64,000 bases of DNA from Limnephilus marmoratus (taxonomy: Eukaryota; Arthropoda; Insecta; Trichoptera; Limnephilidae): contig OU862928.1 of assembly GCA_917880885.1 (NCBI GenBank), positions 39,978,962-40,042,961 on the forward strand, written 5' to 3'. The translations under genes and the position numbers were made by a program. The notes below the pieces were generated by a model. The model ran no database searches. It was not told where the DNA came from and saw nothing but the letters and a program-made list of their open reading frames with translations. Position 1 is the stretch's first letter; every line of letters begins with the position of its first letter. Below, one piece after another: positions 34,177 through 45,324 of this stretch.

Positions 34177-34329
34177 CTGCTGTCGGGGTAAAATTTTCAG
34201 AATGGTCCAAGCATTCCTTCTTAACATCGGGAAAAGTAATGTCTATTTCGGTATAAGGAATTCCCGCTTCATCTTCTTCTCGGGGTCCTCGTTCTGCATT
34301 GATGGAAACAGACTCCACATTAATGCTTC
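34177..34329 (-). CDS. Zinc-finger gene B, coding exon 2: acidic module
   Basis: A 153-nt exon, phase 1 at both ends, acceptor TTATTCCAG, donor GTAATT. Encodes SINVESVSINAERGPREEDE, then EIDITFPDVKKECLDHSE. This parallels exon 1 (VSIKTE, acidic run, DI, DVKKECL). The VKKE sumoylation-type site is kept, while the first is INAE, which lacks the lysine. The same exon in gene C is 153 nt and nearly identical. Confidence 0.8.
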
Positions 34330-34407
34330 CTGGAATAATAAAACAACAATACATTGATGGAAACAGACTCCACATAAATGCTTCCTGAAATAATAAAACA
34401 ACAATAC
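34298..34407 (-). repeat. 55-bp tandem duplication spanning the exon 2 acceptor of gene B
   Basis: Units 34298-34352 and 34353-34407 are nearly identical and each carries a CAG acceptor and the first ~30 nt of exon 2. Using the upstream acceptor would add 55 nt and break the frame. Gene C has a single copy, so this arose after the B/C duplication. Confidence 0.85.
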
Positions 34408-34976
34408 ATTGATATGTCAACACATGCTCACTATTACTGTCTAAGGTGCTATTCTAATAATTATATTATTTGTATTAATATTTGAATTACGAGTATGTAT
34501 GTAAAACGAAATTCGCACTCTATGCAATAAGTTTTGATGCACCGCCAATTTTTTTTTTAATTTCAGCAGATTAATAAAAAAAGCCTGATTTTCATTATAA
34601 ACAGAACCCTTGAAGAGAGTTTTCACAAAAACGACAAGGGCATTCACAATTGTTTTTTATTTGAAAATAAAAAATAATAGGTACCTATGTATTAAATACA
34701 TTTTAGGACACATTCTAATAATATTCAAAGGGGCAAAATTATTGGGTAACTAAATCGGGCGACCCCGATCAAAAAACCACCTGCAGGGTTTTTATCTGAT
34801 AATCATAATATTAGGAATGTGCAACATTATAAGTTGAGTGTTTTCTTAGTTGGACACTTTCATGTAAAGCAATATTTCAGTAAGACGATAAAAGGGGAAG
34901 TAGAAAACAAGAAGTACAATACTGACTCCTGACTGCGTGATTCTGAAACACTGTGTCATATACGCAAGGCACTCAC

Positions 34977-35130
34977 TAGTTGGCTGAACACTCTCAGCAT
35001 ACTGCAAACATTCCTTCTTTACATCCTGGAGGCTGATTTCAATATCCGTGTACAGCATTTCACTTGCGCCTTCCTCCTGGGACTCTTGTTCTGTCTTGAT
35101 GGAAACAGTCCCTGGGTTGGGAAGATCCAT
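34977..35130 (-). CDS. Zinc-finger gene B, coding exon 1: acidic N-terminal module
   Basis: 154 nt from ATG (35130-35128) to a GTGAGT donor, ending in phase 1. Encodes MDLPNPGTVSIKTEQESQEE, then MLYTDIEISLQDVKKECLQYAE. Both sumoylation-type tetrapeptides, IKTE and VKKE, are present. Start chosen by equal length and sequence with genes A and C. A possible acceptor (TTTTAG) about 50 nt before the ATG suggests a non-coding first exon further upstream. Confidence 0.8.
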
Positions 35131-35335
35131 GGTACTGCTGTGATGGCGTCTGGTTATGTGATGAGAATAATTGCTAAAATAAAGTAGACCTGACACAAAA
35201 CGTTCATTAATTAGTTCAATTTGAGTGGTAAAAAGAAGCTCCAAATAGAATAGATGGAAAGTGCCCTTGAGGTGATTTTTTCATAAAAACAGAACAACTA
35301 AAATGATTAAGAATTTTATGCACTAAATGACTATT

Positions 35336-35500
35336 TGGGAGGCGGGTATAAGTACCGCCGCCTCGATAACCATTCATTAGATAACTAACACATAGATCAC
35401 TCCAAGTGGTTCGCTACGTTTGGCGAATTTAGCAGGGGTACCCGCGTTAAATGGGTGAGGTTCACCGTACAGGTCCTAGCGGCGTATTAGCTATATTCTT
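35336..35500 (+). repeat. Repeat X, 5' fragment
   Basis: Begins GGGAGGCGGGTATAAGTACC and follows the X family to about 'cctagcggcgtattagct', then stops matching. It inserted just outside the duplicated unit. Confidence 0.7.
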
Positions 35501-35559
35501 CAAATAAAACATTATGAACATAAATTCAGTCCTTTCCTCAAATGGTATGCAACTCAAAT

Positions 35560-35825
35560 ATGGCTCTTGACTCGCAAATCTAAATTCGCGGGATCGAATC
35601 CCGGCGTGCGCACAATTTAATTTGATTAATTTGTGTTATTCCACAATTAATTCATTTAAAATAATATAAAGTAAATTTGTGACACTTTCCTTTCCTTCCA
35701 TTCTTCGTGGAAGATGGAAAATAAATTAAAAAAGCATTTCTGAATTCTGGTAAGACCAGATAGTGCGAAACTGAGAGCATCTTCCAGTCTCGGACGTGCC
35801 ACAAATCTTCTACATATTAGTTATG
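35560..35825 (+). repeat. SINE Z copy
   Basis: Head with box B-like GGGATCGAATCCC and GCGTGCGC (about 35590-35612). The conserved spacer 'ttgattaatttgtgttatt' and 'ctgagagcatcttccagtct' follow. The body departs from the consensus after about 35825. Confidence 0.65.
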
Positions 35826-35829
35826 AGCT

Positions 35830-36250
35830 ATGAGTTCTTATAATTTTATGAGCATTACATTTATTTATTTATGCGTATGGTATCCCCACTACGCGAGAAA
35901 ACCTCTCTAGATTGTCCCGACGATGACCGAGCGATTATTCCGCCTTTAGTACTCGATCCGACCGGTCACCCGCATTTTACCTCTCTGCCCGTTTCATACG
36001 CTAACACGAAATTTTGTAAATATTAATCTCAATAAATGTTAATCTCTCAAACATGAATAAGTGCTATTAATCATCATCAAACATAACTTCTGACCACCGG
36101 ATCGCGGCCAGGAAGTACCGCAATCCTCAGGAGCCTGTCTACCTCTTTATGGTAAAGTATTATTACTGCCTCGTCTGATGTGGAGACGGAGCACGAGGAC
36201 AAACACTTTCCACCAACTCCTTAACCCTTCAAACACTTCTTCCAACAGTT
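35830..36250. other. No gene; unidentified repeat-like sequence
   Basis: A GC-richer block at 35880-36010 and a block at 36090-36200 look unlike the surrounding AT-rich DNA and may be parts of unknown repeats. No ORF or motif supports a gene. Confidence 0.35.
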
Positions 36251-36254
36251 TAAA

Positions 36255-36405
36255 TAAATTAACTTGAAATGGTTTTAGCCGTTTTTGGTGACCACTTCCC
36301 TCCCCACTATTTGCAGCCTCATAACGTACCCTTTTGGGGAAGCTATGGTCTCACTGGCTCCAGACGGGAGCAGCTTGGATCCTTGTGAGGTATTCACATA
36401 AAAAA
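36255..36405 (+). repeat. SINE Z tail fragment
   Basis: Words 'gaaatggttttagccg', 'ggaagctatggtctcac', 'tggctccagacgggagcag' and 'gtgaggtattcacataaaa' match the last ~150 bp of SINE Z in order. Confidence 0.65.
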
Positions 36406-36409
36406 CTTT

Positions 36410-37080
36410 TATTTAATTTTTGTTATATTCTGAACACAAAACTGGTTTAAATTGAATCAGAACACTCAGAACATGAAAATGGTTTTACTTTGGTTCTAGC
36501 GGCACATAATTATAGTCTGCAACTAGAATTTTATTTCATTACATTCTGAACATAAAACTGGTTTAAAATTAAGAGTCAATCCGCAAGCTTGTTCCCAGCT
36601 ATAATTAATATTACTCTCATAATATGCATATGCATTTTTAACGGTTTTCCAACGAATTACGAATTTCGCAACGTATGGTTTTAAACAAAAATTTGAACTA
36701 CCTTCCAAACAGTTGAACGGTTTTCTTCGAAATGCGTCAGCAGATTAATCCGCATGCGAAACCGGTTTTATTTTAAGAGTGAATCTGCATGCGATTCCCC
36801 AACTTTAATTGATAGGTACTAAACACAAAAGACAAAAATGGTTTTCCTCCTATTTTTGAACTTGGAACACGCGGTTGATTTCCTTCGAAATGCGTCAGCA
36901 GATGAATCCGCAACTGGAATTTACATTATGAACACAAGAGTGATTTTAATTTAGGAATGGATCTGCGTAGGAGTCCACCAGTCATCAAGCTTTAACGAAT
37001 TGTACTAAGAACACGTGAACGGTTTTCCTGAATTTTATAGCAAATTTATTGACTGCAATAAAAAATTATAATTATTTAAA
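36410..37080 (-). pseudogene. Highly decayed zinc-finger array
   Basis: The same unit set as in 25.0-27.5 and 12.56-13.36 kb ('ctgaacacaaaactggttt', 'ctcagaacatgaaaatgg', 'tcgaaatgcgtcagcagat'), read on the - strand as fragments of C-S-E-C fingers. No open frame beyond ~60 codons. Confidence 0.5.
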
Positions 37081-37389
37081 TACTTACAATAATTTACACG
37101 GAATTGACGGAATAATTTTATTTTTTATGGCAACATATAAAGAAAGCAGATCACATAGTTTTTTTTTCCTTTCTGAATAGAGGTGTCGTTAATACTAAAT
37201 AATTTTTCAATATTGATTTCCTTAAAATAAATTTAAATTAAACTAAAAAAAGTGTATGGGATCATGTATGTATTTGTGTCAAAACTGATTTCTAGTAACA
37301 TAGGTGCACACATAAGCACATACCTGTCAGCTATGCTATAACTTTCTTTGGGTTTAGATAATAACTTAATAACGTGGCGTTCTCGCTTT

Positions 37390-37490
37390 CCGATTGTAAT
37401 TTTTTGTGGTGCCTTCAGAGACGCACCAAAAAGCTTCGCGGGCCGCAGGTTCCCCACTATTCCCCACCCCTGCTTTACGGGATCGAGAGC
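37390..37490 (-). mobile_element. hAT terminal fragment
   Basis: On the - strand, GCAGGGGTGGGGAA is followed by GGAACCTGCGGCCCGCG, the start of a common animal hAT family. No partner end or TSD was found. Confidence 0.4.
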
Positions 37491-37499
37491 GTTCCGCAT

Positions 37500-38870
37500 T
37501 TATTGGGTAATTCTTAATGACGTTATATAAATAAATAGACTCGCCATAGTCTTATATACTCATAATATAATGTGGAAAGTAAGGAACACTCTTTTGTTTT
37601 CAGCGATTTTCAGTGTAATTTCTTAATTCTGTAGGCACCGCGATTATTATTATATTTTGAGCAAAATGTCACCTTGACTCTAGCAACACTTGCCTGCGCA
37701 GCAAAATGCGCAGACAGCAGAACTGAGCTCGCGAGTGGAAAAAACTTCTAGATCATTCCGTTCTGAACGTTCCTCTCGCTAGTAAGCTATTTTTAATTAC
37801 GCAAATTATTGTCGCGGATAGAATCCTTGTAATATCTCACTTCTGGTGTCAAATAAAATATAACTCTACCAAACAATCAGTGTTATGATTTATAAACTAA
37901 ATTCCGTGACCATTTATTTAGAGAACCCGGATATCTCTGATGAGGTAAGCGGAGATATCCGGCATCTACTAAAATTCAAAAGTTTATTCCTGTGTGATAA
38001 AGAAAGACAATCAAATAATGCGTGTGTATGAATGACATGGATATATATGAGCGGGCGGCGTATTGCTTGTCAGTTTTTAATGGAACGTTCGCTGTCTCCT
38101 TTTCTTGAGGCCCACTAGAATAAAAGGTCCGGCTGCCTATCGGAGTTTGATATGTCGCGCTATGCAATAAATTCAATTAATAGGGCAACGACAGTTTGCA
38201 AATGGTGGCGATTGTCATCAATACTTGTTAGAACTACTGATTTATGTGTTGTTTTACCACAAGCAAACAGATAAACAGAGTGTTTATGTTGATCAGTCTA
38301 CTTTAAAACAGTAAAGTTTACTTAGGAACAGAAATTAGGCTGTTGCGCGTCCATACCCTTTACTTTAGTAGGACTTGAATTTTCTCTAATGACGTTTAAA
38401 ACCGAGAGCGGGAAACATGAAAATTAATTGTAATATTTATAATAATCGATAATATAAAGTAATTTGCGTGTAATTACAAATGAAATGTTATTCATTCGCC
38501 TTTACTATTATTTGCCGTGTAATTGAAACATTTTCTCATTACACAGGAGGGCATTTTGACACTTTTGAAAATGTAATTTACTTACTGGTAAGACGCAACC
38601 TTACTCGATGCGTAGCAGTTTAGTACTAAAGTACTAGATATCGATATCGAGATCGGTACAATTGTCTTGTTCTTGTCTTCCCACTTTGAGATTTCTACCC
38701 CTCGTCTAATAATATGTAACGTCATTGGCAATTCTATGGATTTTTGATGATTTTGCGAGGGAGTTTTTATTTTTTAACATGGCAACGCTGGTTATAGGTA
38801 CACACACAACAATAGTATGAAATTGGGAACTAGTTATTAGGAGCATAAAGATTATATAGGTTTACCGTCT
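37500..38870. other. No gene; possible solo LTR and a hairpin
   Basis: About 37560-37920 has mixed composition with a promoter-like and terminator-like layout and could be a solo LTR, but I could not define TG..CA ends. A perfect 11-bp inverted repeat, CCGGATATCTC / GAGATATCCGG, lies at 37927-37937 and 37952-37962 with a 14-nt loop. The rest is AT-rich with no coding signal. Confidence 0.35.
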
Positions 38871-38874
38871 ATTA

Positions 38875-40690
38875 TTGACATCGAGTGCACGTAAAAGACA
38901 AAGGTTGTTGCGATCAGTCAAGTCAAAATGTAATAAGTCAAGATAAGATGAACTTACTGATAGCTTGGTTATTATGTGCGACAGGTGACAGCGGCCGTAA
39001 ACCAGGCTTGTTATGTCTAATAAAATTATTTCCCTAGATTTCAAGGCGAAATTTCCCTAGGTACCACCTTGACATAATAAAAAAAAACACTTGACAATAA
39101 AAAAAAACTGCAATCGGGGGGGGGGAGGGTTAGTTGTCAAAATCAAAATTCAACCACAAAATCCAGAGTGGAAGAAGCCGTGATGTACGACCACCGTTTA
39201 GAATTAGATCTTTGCTTGAAATGTGTTTGGTGACTAAATCTGAATAGCCGGGTACTTCCCCACCTTCCTCTCCTCCATCACCGTCCCCTACACACTTATT
39301 TTCAGCCTCACAACACCCCTAAATTGGGGATGCCATAATCTCACTGGTTCCAAAAGGGAGCAGTTGGGACTTTTCTGAAGTATTCACATTAAAAATAAAA
39401 ATAGATAGGTTATTAGTTTGGGTAAGCTAAGTAATTTATTATTCATGCATTTTTTTTATTGAAACGAAACTCACGCAAATGTTACATAAATGTAAAATAC
39501 ACAAAAAAAATGGCGCCAAAGGAATCGTTTTATACACGAAATTTTGAGTTAAAATGGAAATTTAATGCACCTTTTACATACCTTCTAGTCAAACGTAATA
39601 ACTTGTTTATTGTAGTAATTAAGTTGAAATAGAGTATACAGTGTAATTACTAAAATCTGTGTCTAATAAGAGTGCGGCGGCTACTGGTACAGCTAATATT
39701 ATTTTAAATCCATTTTCTTTTTATTTATTGACGCCCAATTGGGCTTTTAATAGAACATATTAAATACAAATTTCAGCCGGCCGTTCCTCGTATTTCAAAG
39801 CAAAACTTCACTCACTCGACGGCTCATATCTCAAATATCTCGTATGTTAGGGCGCCCATATCTTGAGGTAACACTGTACATTAATTTTACTTTTGGATAT
39901 TACCTCTCTTGGGCTAGATAGGTTCTCAACGAGGGCGATAACGCCCCCTTAGGGGCGCTTCAGACCTTCAGGGGGCGGTAGGAGACCCAGAGAAACCCCA
40001 TTTGAAACGTTATTTGACAATTTTAATTATTTTTTCTTAATAGTTTAAATTGGAACGAAATATTGTTTTAGGTGGCAAGTGTGGCGTTATAGGCAATATT
40101 TTGGAAAAAAAACATTTGTATGGGGTAAATAATTATGGTCAAATACTAGCAATACATAGCATAGAGATGCCTTAAGCTAAAATTGTGTATTTTACCAAGA
40201 AGTAGAAGATTACAAATCTAATAAATTTAAAAAAAAAATGGCTGGTATCCGAAATTTCCCTAGATTTGTGATGATTTCCCTAAAAAATATTTTTCTCCCC
40301 TATCCATATATATATTATAGGGAAATTTCCATATACATCCCAATATTATAGGGAAATTTCCATATACATCCCAACCCAGCCGTTAACAAAGCATCAACAA
40401 TCAACATAAAACAACTGGAAACCAGTCTTGCCATTTGCCAAAAATGAAAAACCAAGTTTTAGGGTTGAAAAAAACCTTGTTTTGAAGAATAATAAAACAT
40501 ATTTTTGGAAAACTTTTATTGAGAATATAAACAAGAACATAAAAGTACCTTGGCAAAATTAAAACCAATATTTCTTTAATTTTACTTTTGCAACAGAAAT
40601 AAAAATGTTTATAACAAAAATATCACACAAATAAAAAAAAAAGTTTTTATTTAATGTTCAACCGTCATCAAGTTCAATGTGAGGAACTCA
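38875..40690 (+). repeat. Repeat Y, copy 2 (most complete)
   Basis: Matches Y copy 1 (20802-21995, 22855-22975) and, at its right end, the Y terminus next to gene B (31690-32060). It starts near 'attattgacatcgagtgc', also found at the 47.0-kb fragment. About 1.8 kb, non-coding, with an embedded SINE Z segment at 39165-39390. Superfamily unknown. Confidence 0.7.
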
Positions 40691-40711
40691 ATTTGAAATT
40701 CAATCTTAATA

Positions 40712-41040
40712 TATAAAACAAAGTCGGGTTAGTTACACTATTTATAACTTGAGAACGGCTGGACCGATTTTGATGATCTTTGATTTCTTGGATTTGTCTC
40801 CACCCCGGATAACAGAATAACTATTAAAACATCGCAAAAATTCACGAAAAAGAAAGTTATGAAGAAATTTAATTTGAATACATTTTGTATGGAACGAAAT
40901 TTCATCTTTTGAAAGAGCTGTAGCAATGCTGTGTTAGTTAAAGTTTGCGTGAATTCCAAAAATTCAAAAACGTCAAATGTCAATGCTCTGATTGTTTCTC
41001 TTTTGTTCTTTAACACTCTTTCTTACACACTAAATGTCAA
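40712..41040 (+). mobile_element. Helitron-like fragment (tentative)
   Basis: The stretch 'acaaagtcgggttagttaca' and 'gagaacggctggaccgattt' is typical of the 5' region of insect Helitron-like repeats. Neither end is defined. It inserted into unit C after the B/C duplication. Confidence 0.4.
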
Positions 41041-41156
41041 CAGTCGAAAATGAGACAAACAGTTAACGTGTGTCTTCACCCTTCCAAAGGAAAAATACAA
41101 TAATTATAATAAATTTCCCTCATACGTATAAAGAAAATGAAACGCAATTCCCATAA

Positions 41157-41401
41157 GGGGCCATCCATAAATTACGTCACACGTTAAGGGGGGGGGGGGG
41201 AGGGGAGTAGAGAAATGTGACAAGGGGTATGGGGTGGTCATCAGCTCTGTGAAGTCATGTAAAAAAAAATTAAAACATTGTTTTGATTATTTTTAGATGT
41301 CACATTAGGGGAGAGGGGTCTCATAAATGTGACGATGTGTGACAGGGACGGGGGGGGGGGGGGGGTAAAAAATCATGAAAATCGTGTGACGTAATTTATA
41401 G
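41157..41401. mobile_element. MITE with CATCCATAAATTACGTCAC ends
   Basis: Left GGGGCCATCCATAAATTACG and right CGTGTGACGTAATTTATAGG are inverted counterparts. The interior has long poly-G runs (41187-41205, 41350-41365) and 'gtgacaaggggt' repeats. This end sequence is known from many animal genomes. No coding capacity. Confidence 0.7.
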
Positions 41402-41681
41402 GTACAAAAGTAAGAAAATCACAAAAATATAAATTCGTACACAAGGTCATCTCTGATACAAAATACGGAAAGTTGCGGATCGATAATTGATTAATTTTGT
41501 AATTTTGAACTTAATAAAAAACTGAATTTAATTCAGCTAAGAAGGAGAATAATTTCTCCCACAGCTCCAATATATATATTTTTTACAATTCACTGTAGTT
41601 AACGTACGTACCTGATTAAAGTTGCATGATTGTTGACAAAGATAAAACATAATAAGCTAAGAAGAGATTGTGAACCGGTAC

Positions 41682-42075
41682 TCAAGTTCTAAAATTACTT
41701 TCTTCACTCAAAAGTAATATATTTTCAGTAACCGGTAAAAAAAGCATGGAGGAGTGAGTTATATAAGCGACCACAAAAACCTTGCAAACATGATAAATAG
41801 TACGGATAAGCATATGAGGTTTTAATAGTCCCTCTTCAGAATATGCATAGCTGCATAAGGAACATGAATAAGGTTTTTCTCCAATATAGGAAAGCATTTG
41901 AGGTAGAAGTAGAATCTTTTCAGAACATGAATAGCTGCGTAAGGAACATTATAAAGTTTTTCTCCAGTGTGGGTAGGCATGTGACGATGTAAATTTTTGA
42001 ATAAGGTTTTGTCCGCCTAATTTAAATTTAGATTTTAATCGCCTCTTTTCAGAACATGAATAGCTGCATAAGAAA
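41682..42075 (-). pseudogene. Zinc-finger gene C, decayed 3' fingers
   Basis: After the stop at 42081, broken fingers continue on the - strand (CSYSCSEKRRLK, then a frameshifted unit, then MLSYIGEKPYSCSLCSY...EEGLLKPHML). The same TIYHVCKVF tail as gene B ends the region, confirming common ancestry. Confidence 0.7.
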
Positions 42076-42080
42076 CATGA

Positions 42081-42712
42081 TTAAGGTTTTTTTCCAGTGT
42101 GGGTAAGCATGTGACGGTTTAAATTTTCTTTACGAGAACATAAATATCTGCATAACGAACATGAATAAGGTTTTTCTCCAGTATGGGTAAGTGAGTGGCG
42201 ATTTAATAGTTTCTTTTCAGAACATGAGTAGCTGCATAAGGAACATGAATAAGATTTTTCTCCAGTGTGGGTACGCATATGAGGTTTTAATTGCTTCTTT
42301 TGAGTACATGAATAGCTGCATAAGGAACATGAATAAGGTTTTTCTCCAGTATGGATAAGCATATGAGGTTTTAACCGCCTCTTTTGAGAACATGAATAGC
42401 TGCATAATGAACATGAATAAGGTTTTTCTCCAGTATGGGTAAGCGTGTGACGATTTAAATTTTCCTTTCGAGAACATGAATAGCTACATAATGAACATGA
42501 ATAAGGTTTTTCTCGAGTGTGGGTAAGCGTGTGACGTTTTAATCGTCCCCTTTCAGAACATGAATAGCTGCAGGTGGAACATGAATAAGGTTTTTCTCCA
42601 GTATGGGTAAGCATGTGATGATTTAATCGCCCCTTTACAAAACACGAATAGCTGCACAAAGAACATAAATAAGGTTTTTCTGCAGGATGCGTCTTCAGTT
42701 CCGTTGTTAGAT
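42081..42712 (-). CDS. Zinc-finger gene C, finger exon (7 C2H2 fingers)
   Basis: Acceptor TTTTTTCAG, start DLTTELKTHPAEKPYLC in phase 1. Seven C2H2 fingers of the Y-S-C-S-L-C-S-Y-S-C type follow, with helix types VKGRLNHH, ERGRLKRH, RKENLNRH, QKRRLKPH, QKKQLKPH, EKKLLNRH and RKENLNRH. The ORF stops after HTGKKP where a Tyr codon TAT reads TAA, a different truncation from gene B. The number and order of helix types differ from B, so fingers have been gained, lost or exchanged since duplication. Confidence 0.85.
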
Positions 42713-42804
42713 CTGAAAAAAGGTGGAGGATTAAGCTTAATAAGTAGGCATCTATAATGCAAACTAAAAATTATTAAAACAAATTCAGATAAATAACAAA
42801 TTAC

Positions 42805-42957
42805 CTGCTGTTGGGGTAAAATTTTCAGAGTGGTCTAAGCATTCCTTCTTAACATCGGGAAAAGTAATGTCTATTTCGGTATAAGGAATTCTCGCTTCAT
42901 CTTCTTCTCGGGGTCCTCGTTCTGCATTGATGGAAACAGACTCTACATTAATGCTAC
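42805..42957 (-). CDS. Zinc-finger gene C, coding exon 2: acidic module
   Basis: 153 nt, acceptor TTATTCCAG, donor GTAATT, phase 1 at both ends. Encodes SINVESVSINAERGPREEDE and ITFPDVKKECLDHSE, almost the same as exon 2 of gene B (one visible difference is R for G after DEA). VKKE kept. Confidence 0.8.
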
Positions 42958-43349
42958 CTGGAATAATAAAATAACAATACATTGATATGTCAACACATGC
43001 TCACTATTACTGTCTTCGGTGCTAGTCTAATGATTATTTATATGTATGCTTGAATTATATATGTATTAACGACATTCGAGCCCTTTGCGATTAGTTCAAA
43101 TGGGGTTCCGCCTAATTCTTTAATTCAGAAGATCATTTAAAAAGAGGAGTAAAATAATGTTTCACAAAAAAACTCAGTTTACAAAATGAACGTAGTTTTA
43201 GAAGTGAATTTTCACAAAAAAGGCACGATAAAAATTCTCCAAATATTACACTGGTCAACAGTGGTTTTGTTGCCCTTGATATGAAAGTGGTTCTGAATCA
43301 TTTTATGCTTACAATTTATGAAACTATGAATGATTTTGGAATATTGGCT

Positions 43350-44341
43350 CTAGTTTGTATGATTTTGGCGTATCTTATATCATCATTACATAGTATAAAG
43401 TAAAGTCGCTCCCGTTGTCTGTACGCTTAGATCTTTTAAACTACCCAACGGATTTTCATGCGGTTTTCACCAACAGATAGAGTGATTCATGAGGAAGGTT
43501 TTTATTAATATAATTTGTCAAGGTTTCGTGTAAATTGGTTGAAATATAAAATATATGTGGCAGCGGCAGCGGGCTACGGGCAATAGGCAGCAGGCTGGCA
43601 AGCGGGAGATCTGGATTTGATATGTATGCAAATTAACAAATGGCGTTGGTTATAAAGATTGGGTACCTAATTGCGTTGTTAGTAGATGGCGTTGACCCCC
43701 CCCCCCCCGCTTGCATCATGTGGAGAAACATCATACATAATTTGATATGTAGTGCGGAAGTATAATTTTTTCTCTACTTAACAACGGCTCATTTAGAACA
43801 TTGGCTTTACCAACAGTTAAGGATTCTCCACATGAGGCATGCGGGGGGGGGGGGGGGATTACGTGATGTCGCAGAAAGCGAATTTCACCAAAAAACTAAA
43901 CACCTATTAATAACTCTAGTTCTGAAGAGCCAACTTACACTGTTAATTATTTTAAACTAGCAGACCCAATGACACGTTGCTGTGACTAACGAAACACAAC
44001 GCCATCTACTGACAACGCAATTACCCAACCTTTATAACCAACGCCATCTGTTAATTTGCATACATATCAAATCCAGATCGCCCGCTTGCCAGCCCGCTGC
44101 CTATCGCCCGCAGCCCGCTGCCGCTGCCACATTTATCATATATTTCAACCAATTTACACAAAACCTTGACACATTATATACCTTAAAACCTTCCTCATGA
44201 ATCACTCTATCTATTGGTGAAAACCGCATGAAAATCCGTTGCGTAATTTAAAAGATCTAAGCGTACAGAAAACGGGAGAGTCTACTTTATACTATGTAAT
44301 GATGATATAAGATACGCCAAAATCATAAAAACTAGAGCAAA
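43350..44341. mobile_element. Fold-back element with ~330-bp inverted arms in intron 1 of gene C
   Basis: The left arm, about 43350-43700 (from 'gctctagtttgtatgatttt'), is the inverted counterpart of the right arm, about 43990-44341. Shared words include 'gtacgcttagatctttt', 'cggattttcatgcggttttc', 'gatagagtgattcatgagg', 'gcagcggcagcgggc' and 'tagatggcgttg'. The ~290-bp middle has poly-C and poly-G runs. The arm sequence 'acggattttcatgcgg' is of a kind common in insect genomes. It is absent from intron 1 of gene B. Confidence 0.85.
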
Positions 44342-44963
44342 TTCAGTACTTTCATGAATATGTCCGTAAACTGGGTACTTGAAAATATAAAAATCCGCAG
44401 AGATATCCAGGGCAACAAAGAATAACATCAGATAGTATTATTATCTTAATGACCATACAGTTCAGGGTTCTTGCAAACAGAAGTGGCGCCCTCTGTTGTT
44501 TTCAAAAATGAGATTAAAAGATGACAAAAAGAAAATATAAGCACCTTAAATTTTGCAGTTTCAAAAACTTTTATAGAATTTCCCAAACCGTTTTCAGACA
44601 AACTGGTAATTTTTTCTAATTTACCAGGTTTATAAATTTTCCCGGAAGAATTTCTTTAGAAAATAAATAATTTTCAAAATGGAACCAAACTACACATAAT
44701 ATCATAAAGATAAATGTAAGTGTTTTCTTAGATACTTAGTTAGTTTCCTCATTTTATTTTTCCCGTTCAGATAGAAGGCGATAAGTTGGGAAGTAGAAAA
44801 TAAGAAACAGAACAGCACAGACTCCTGAACTCCTGACTGAGCAATGAGCATTTGCTCGCCTGATGCCTGATTTACACTAAAGATCAAGAAAGAGCCCTCT
44901 TGTTGCAGTTTTAGCTATATGCTCGTTTGGTCTAAATATACCTACATATACAAGGCAACTCAC

Positions 44964-45117
44964 TAGTTGGCTGAACACTCTCAGCATACCGCAAACATTC
45001 CTTCTTTACATCCTGGAGGCTGATTTCAATATCCGTATACAGCATTTCACTTGCGCCTTCCTCCTGGGACTCTTGTTCTGTCTTGATGGAAACACTCTCT
45101 GGGTTGAGAAGATCCAT
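44964..45117 (-). CDS. Zinc-finger gene C, coding exon 1: acidic N-terminal module
   Basis: 154 nt from ATG (45117-45115) to a GTGAGT donor, phase 1. Encodes MDLLNPESVSIKTEQESQEE, then MLYTDIEISLQDVKKECLRYAE. IKTE and VKKE present. Intron 1 is 2.0 kb here against 0.65 kb in gene B because of the fold-back element. Confidence 0.8.
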
Positions 45118-45324
45118 GGTACTGCTGTGATGGAGTCTGGTTATGTGATGGTAATAATTGCTAAAATAAAATAGACCTGAAACAAAATATTAATTAATTA
45201 GTCCAATTTGAGTGGTATAAAGAACCTCTAAAAAAGAGAACAGCGGAAAAAGCACCCTTGAGGTGATTTTTTTACAAAAACAGCATAATGAAAATTATTA
45301 ATAATTTCTTTGCACTAAATGAAC

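Larger units (their letters stand above)
31690..35330 (-). repeat. Segmental duplication, unit B
   Basis: Collinear with 40262-45320 over the finger gene, both introns, the 5' flank (to 'gcactaaatga') and the 3' flank (including 'agtaaccggtaaaaaaag' and the Y terminus). Differences are later insertions: SINE Z at 32121 here; Helitron-like and MITE insertions and a fold-back element in unit C. Confidence 0.85.
40262..45320 (-). repeat. Segmental duplication, unit C
   Basis: The partner of 31690-35330 in the same orientation. Homology runs from the Y terminus on the 3' side of the gene to 'gcacccttgaggtgatttt...gcactaaatga' on the 5' side. The two units are separated by about 5 kb. Confidence 0.85.
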
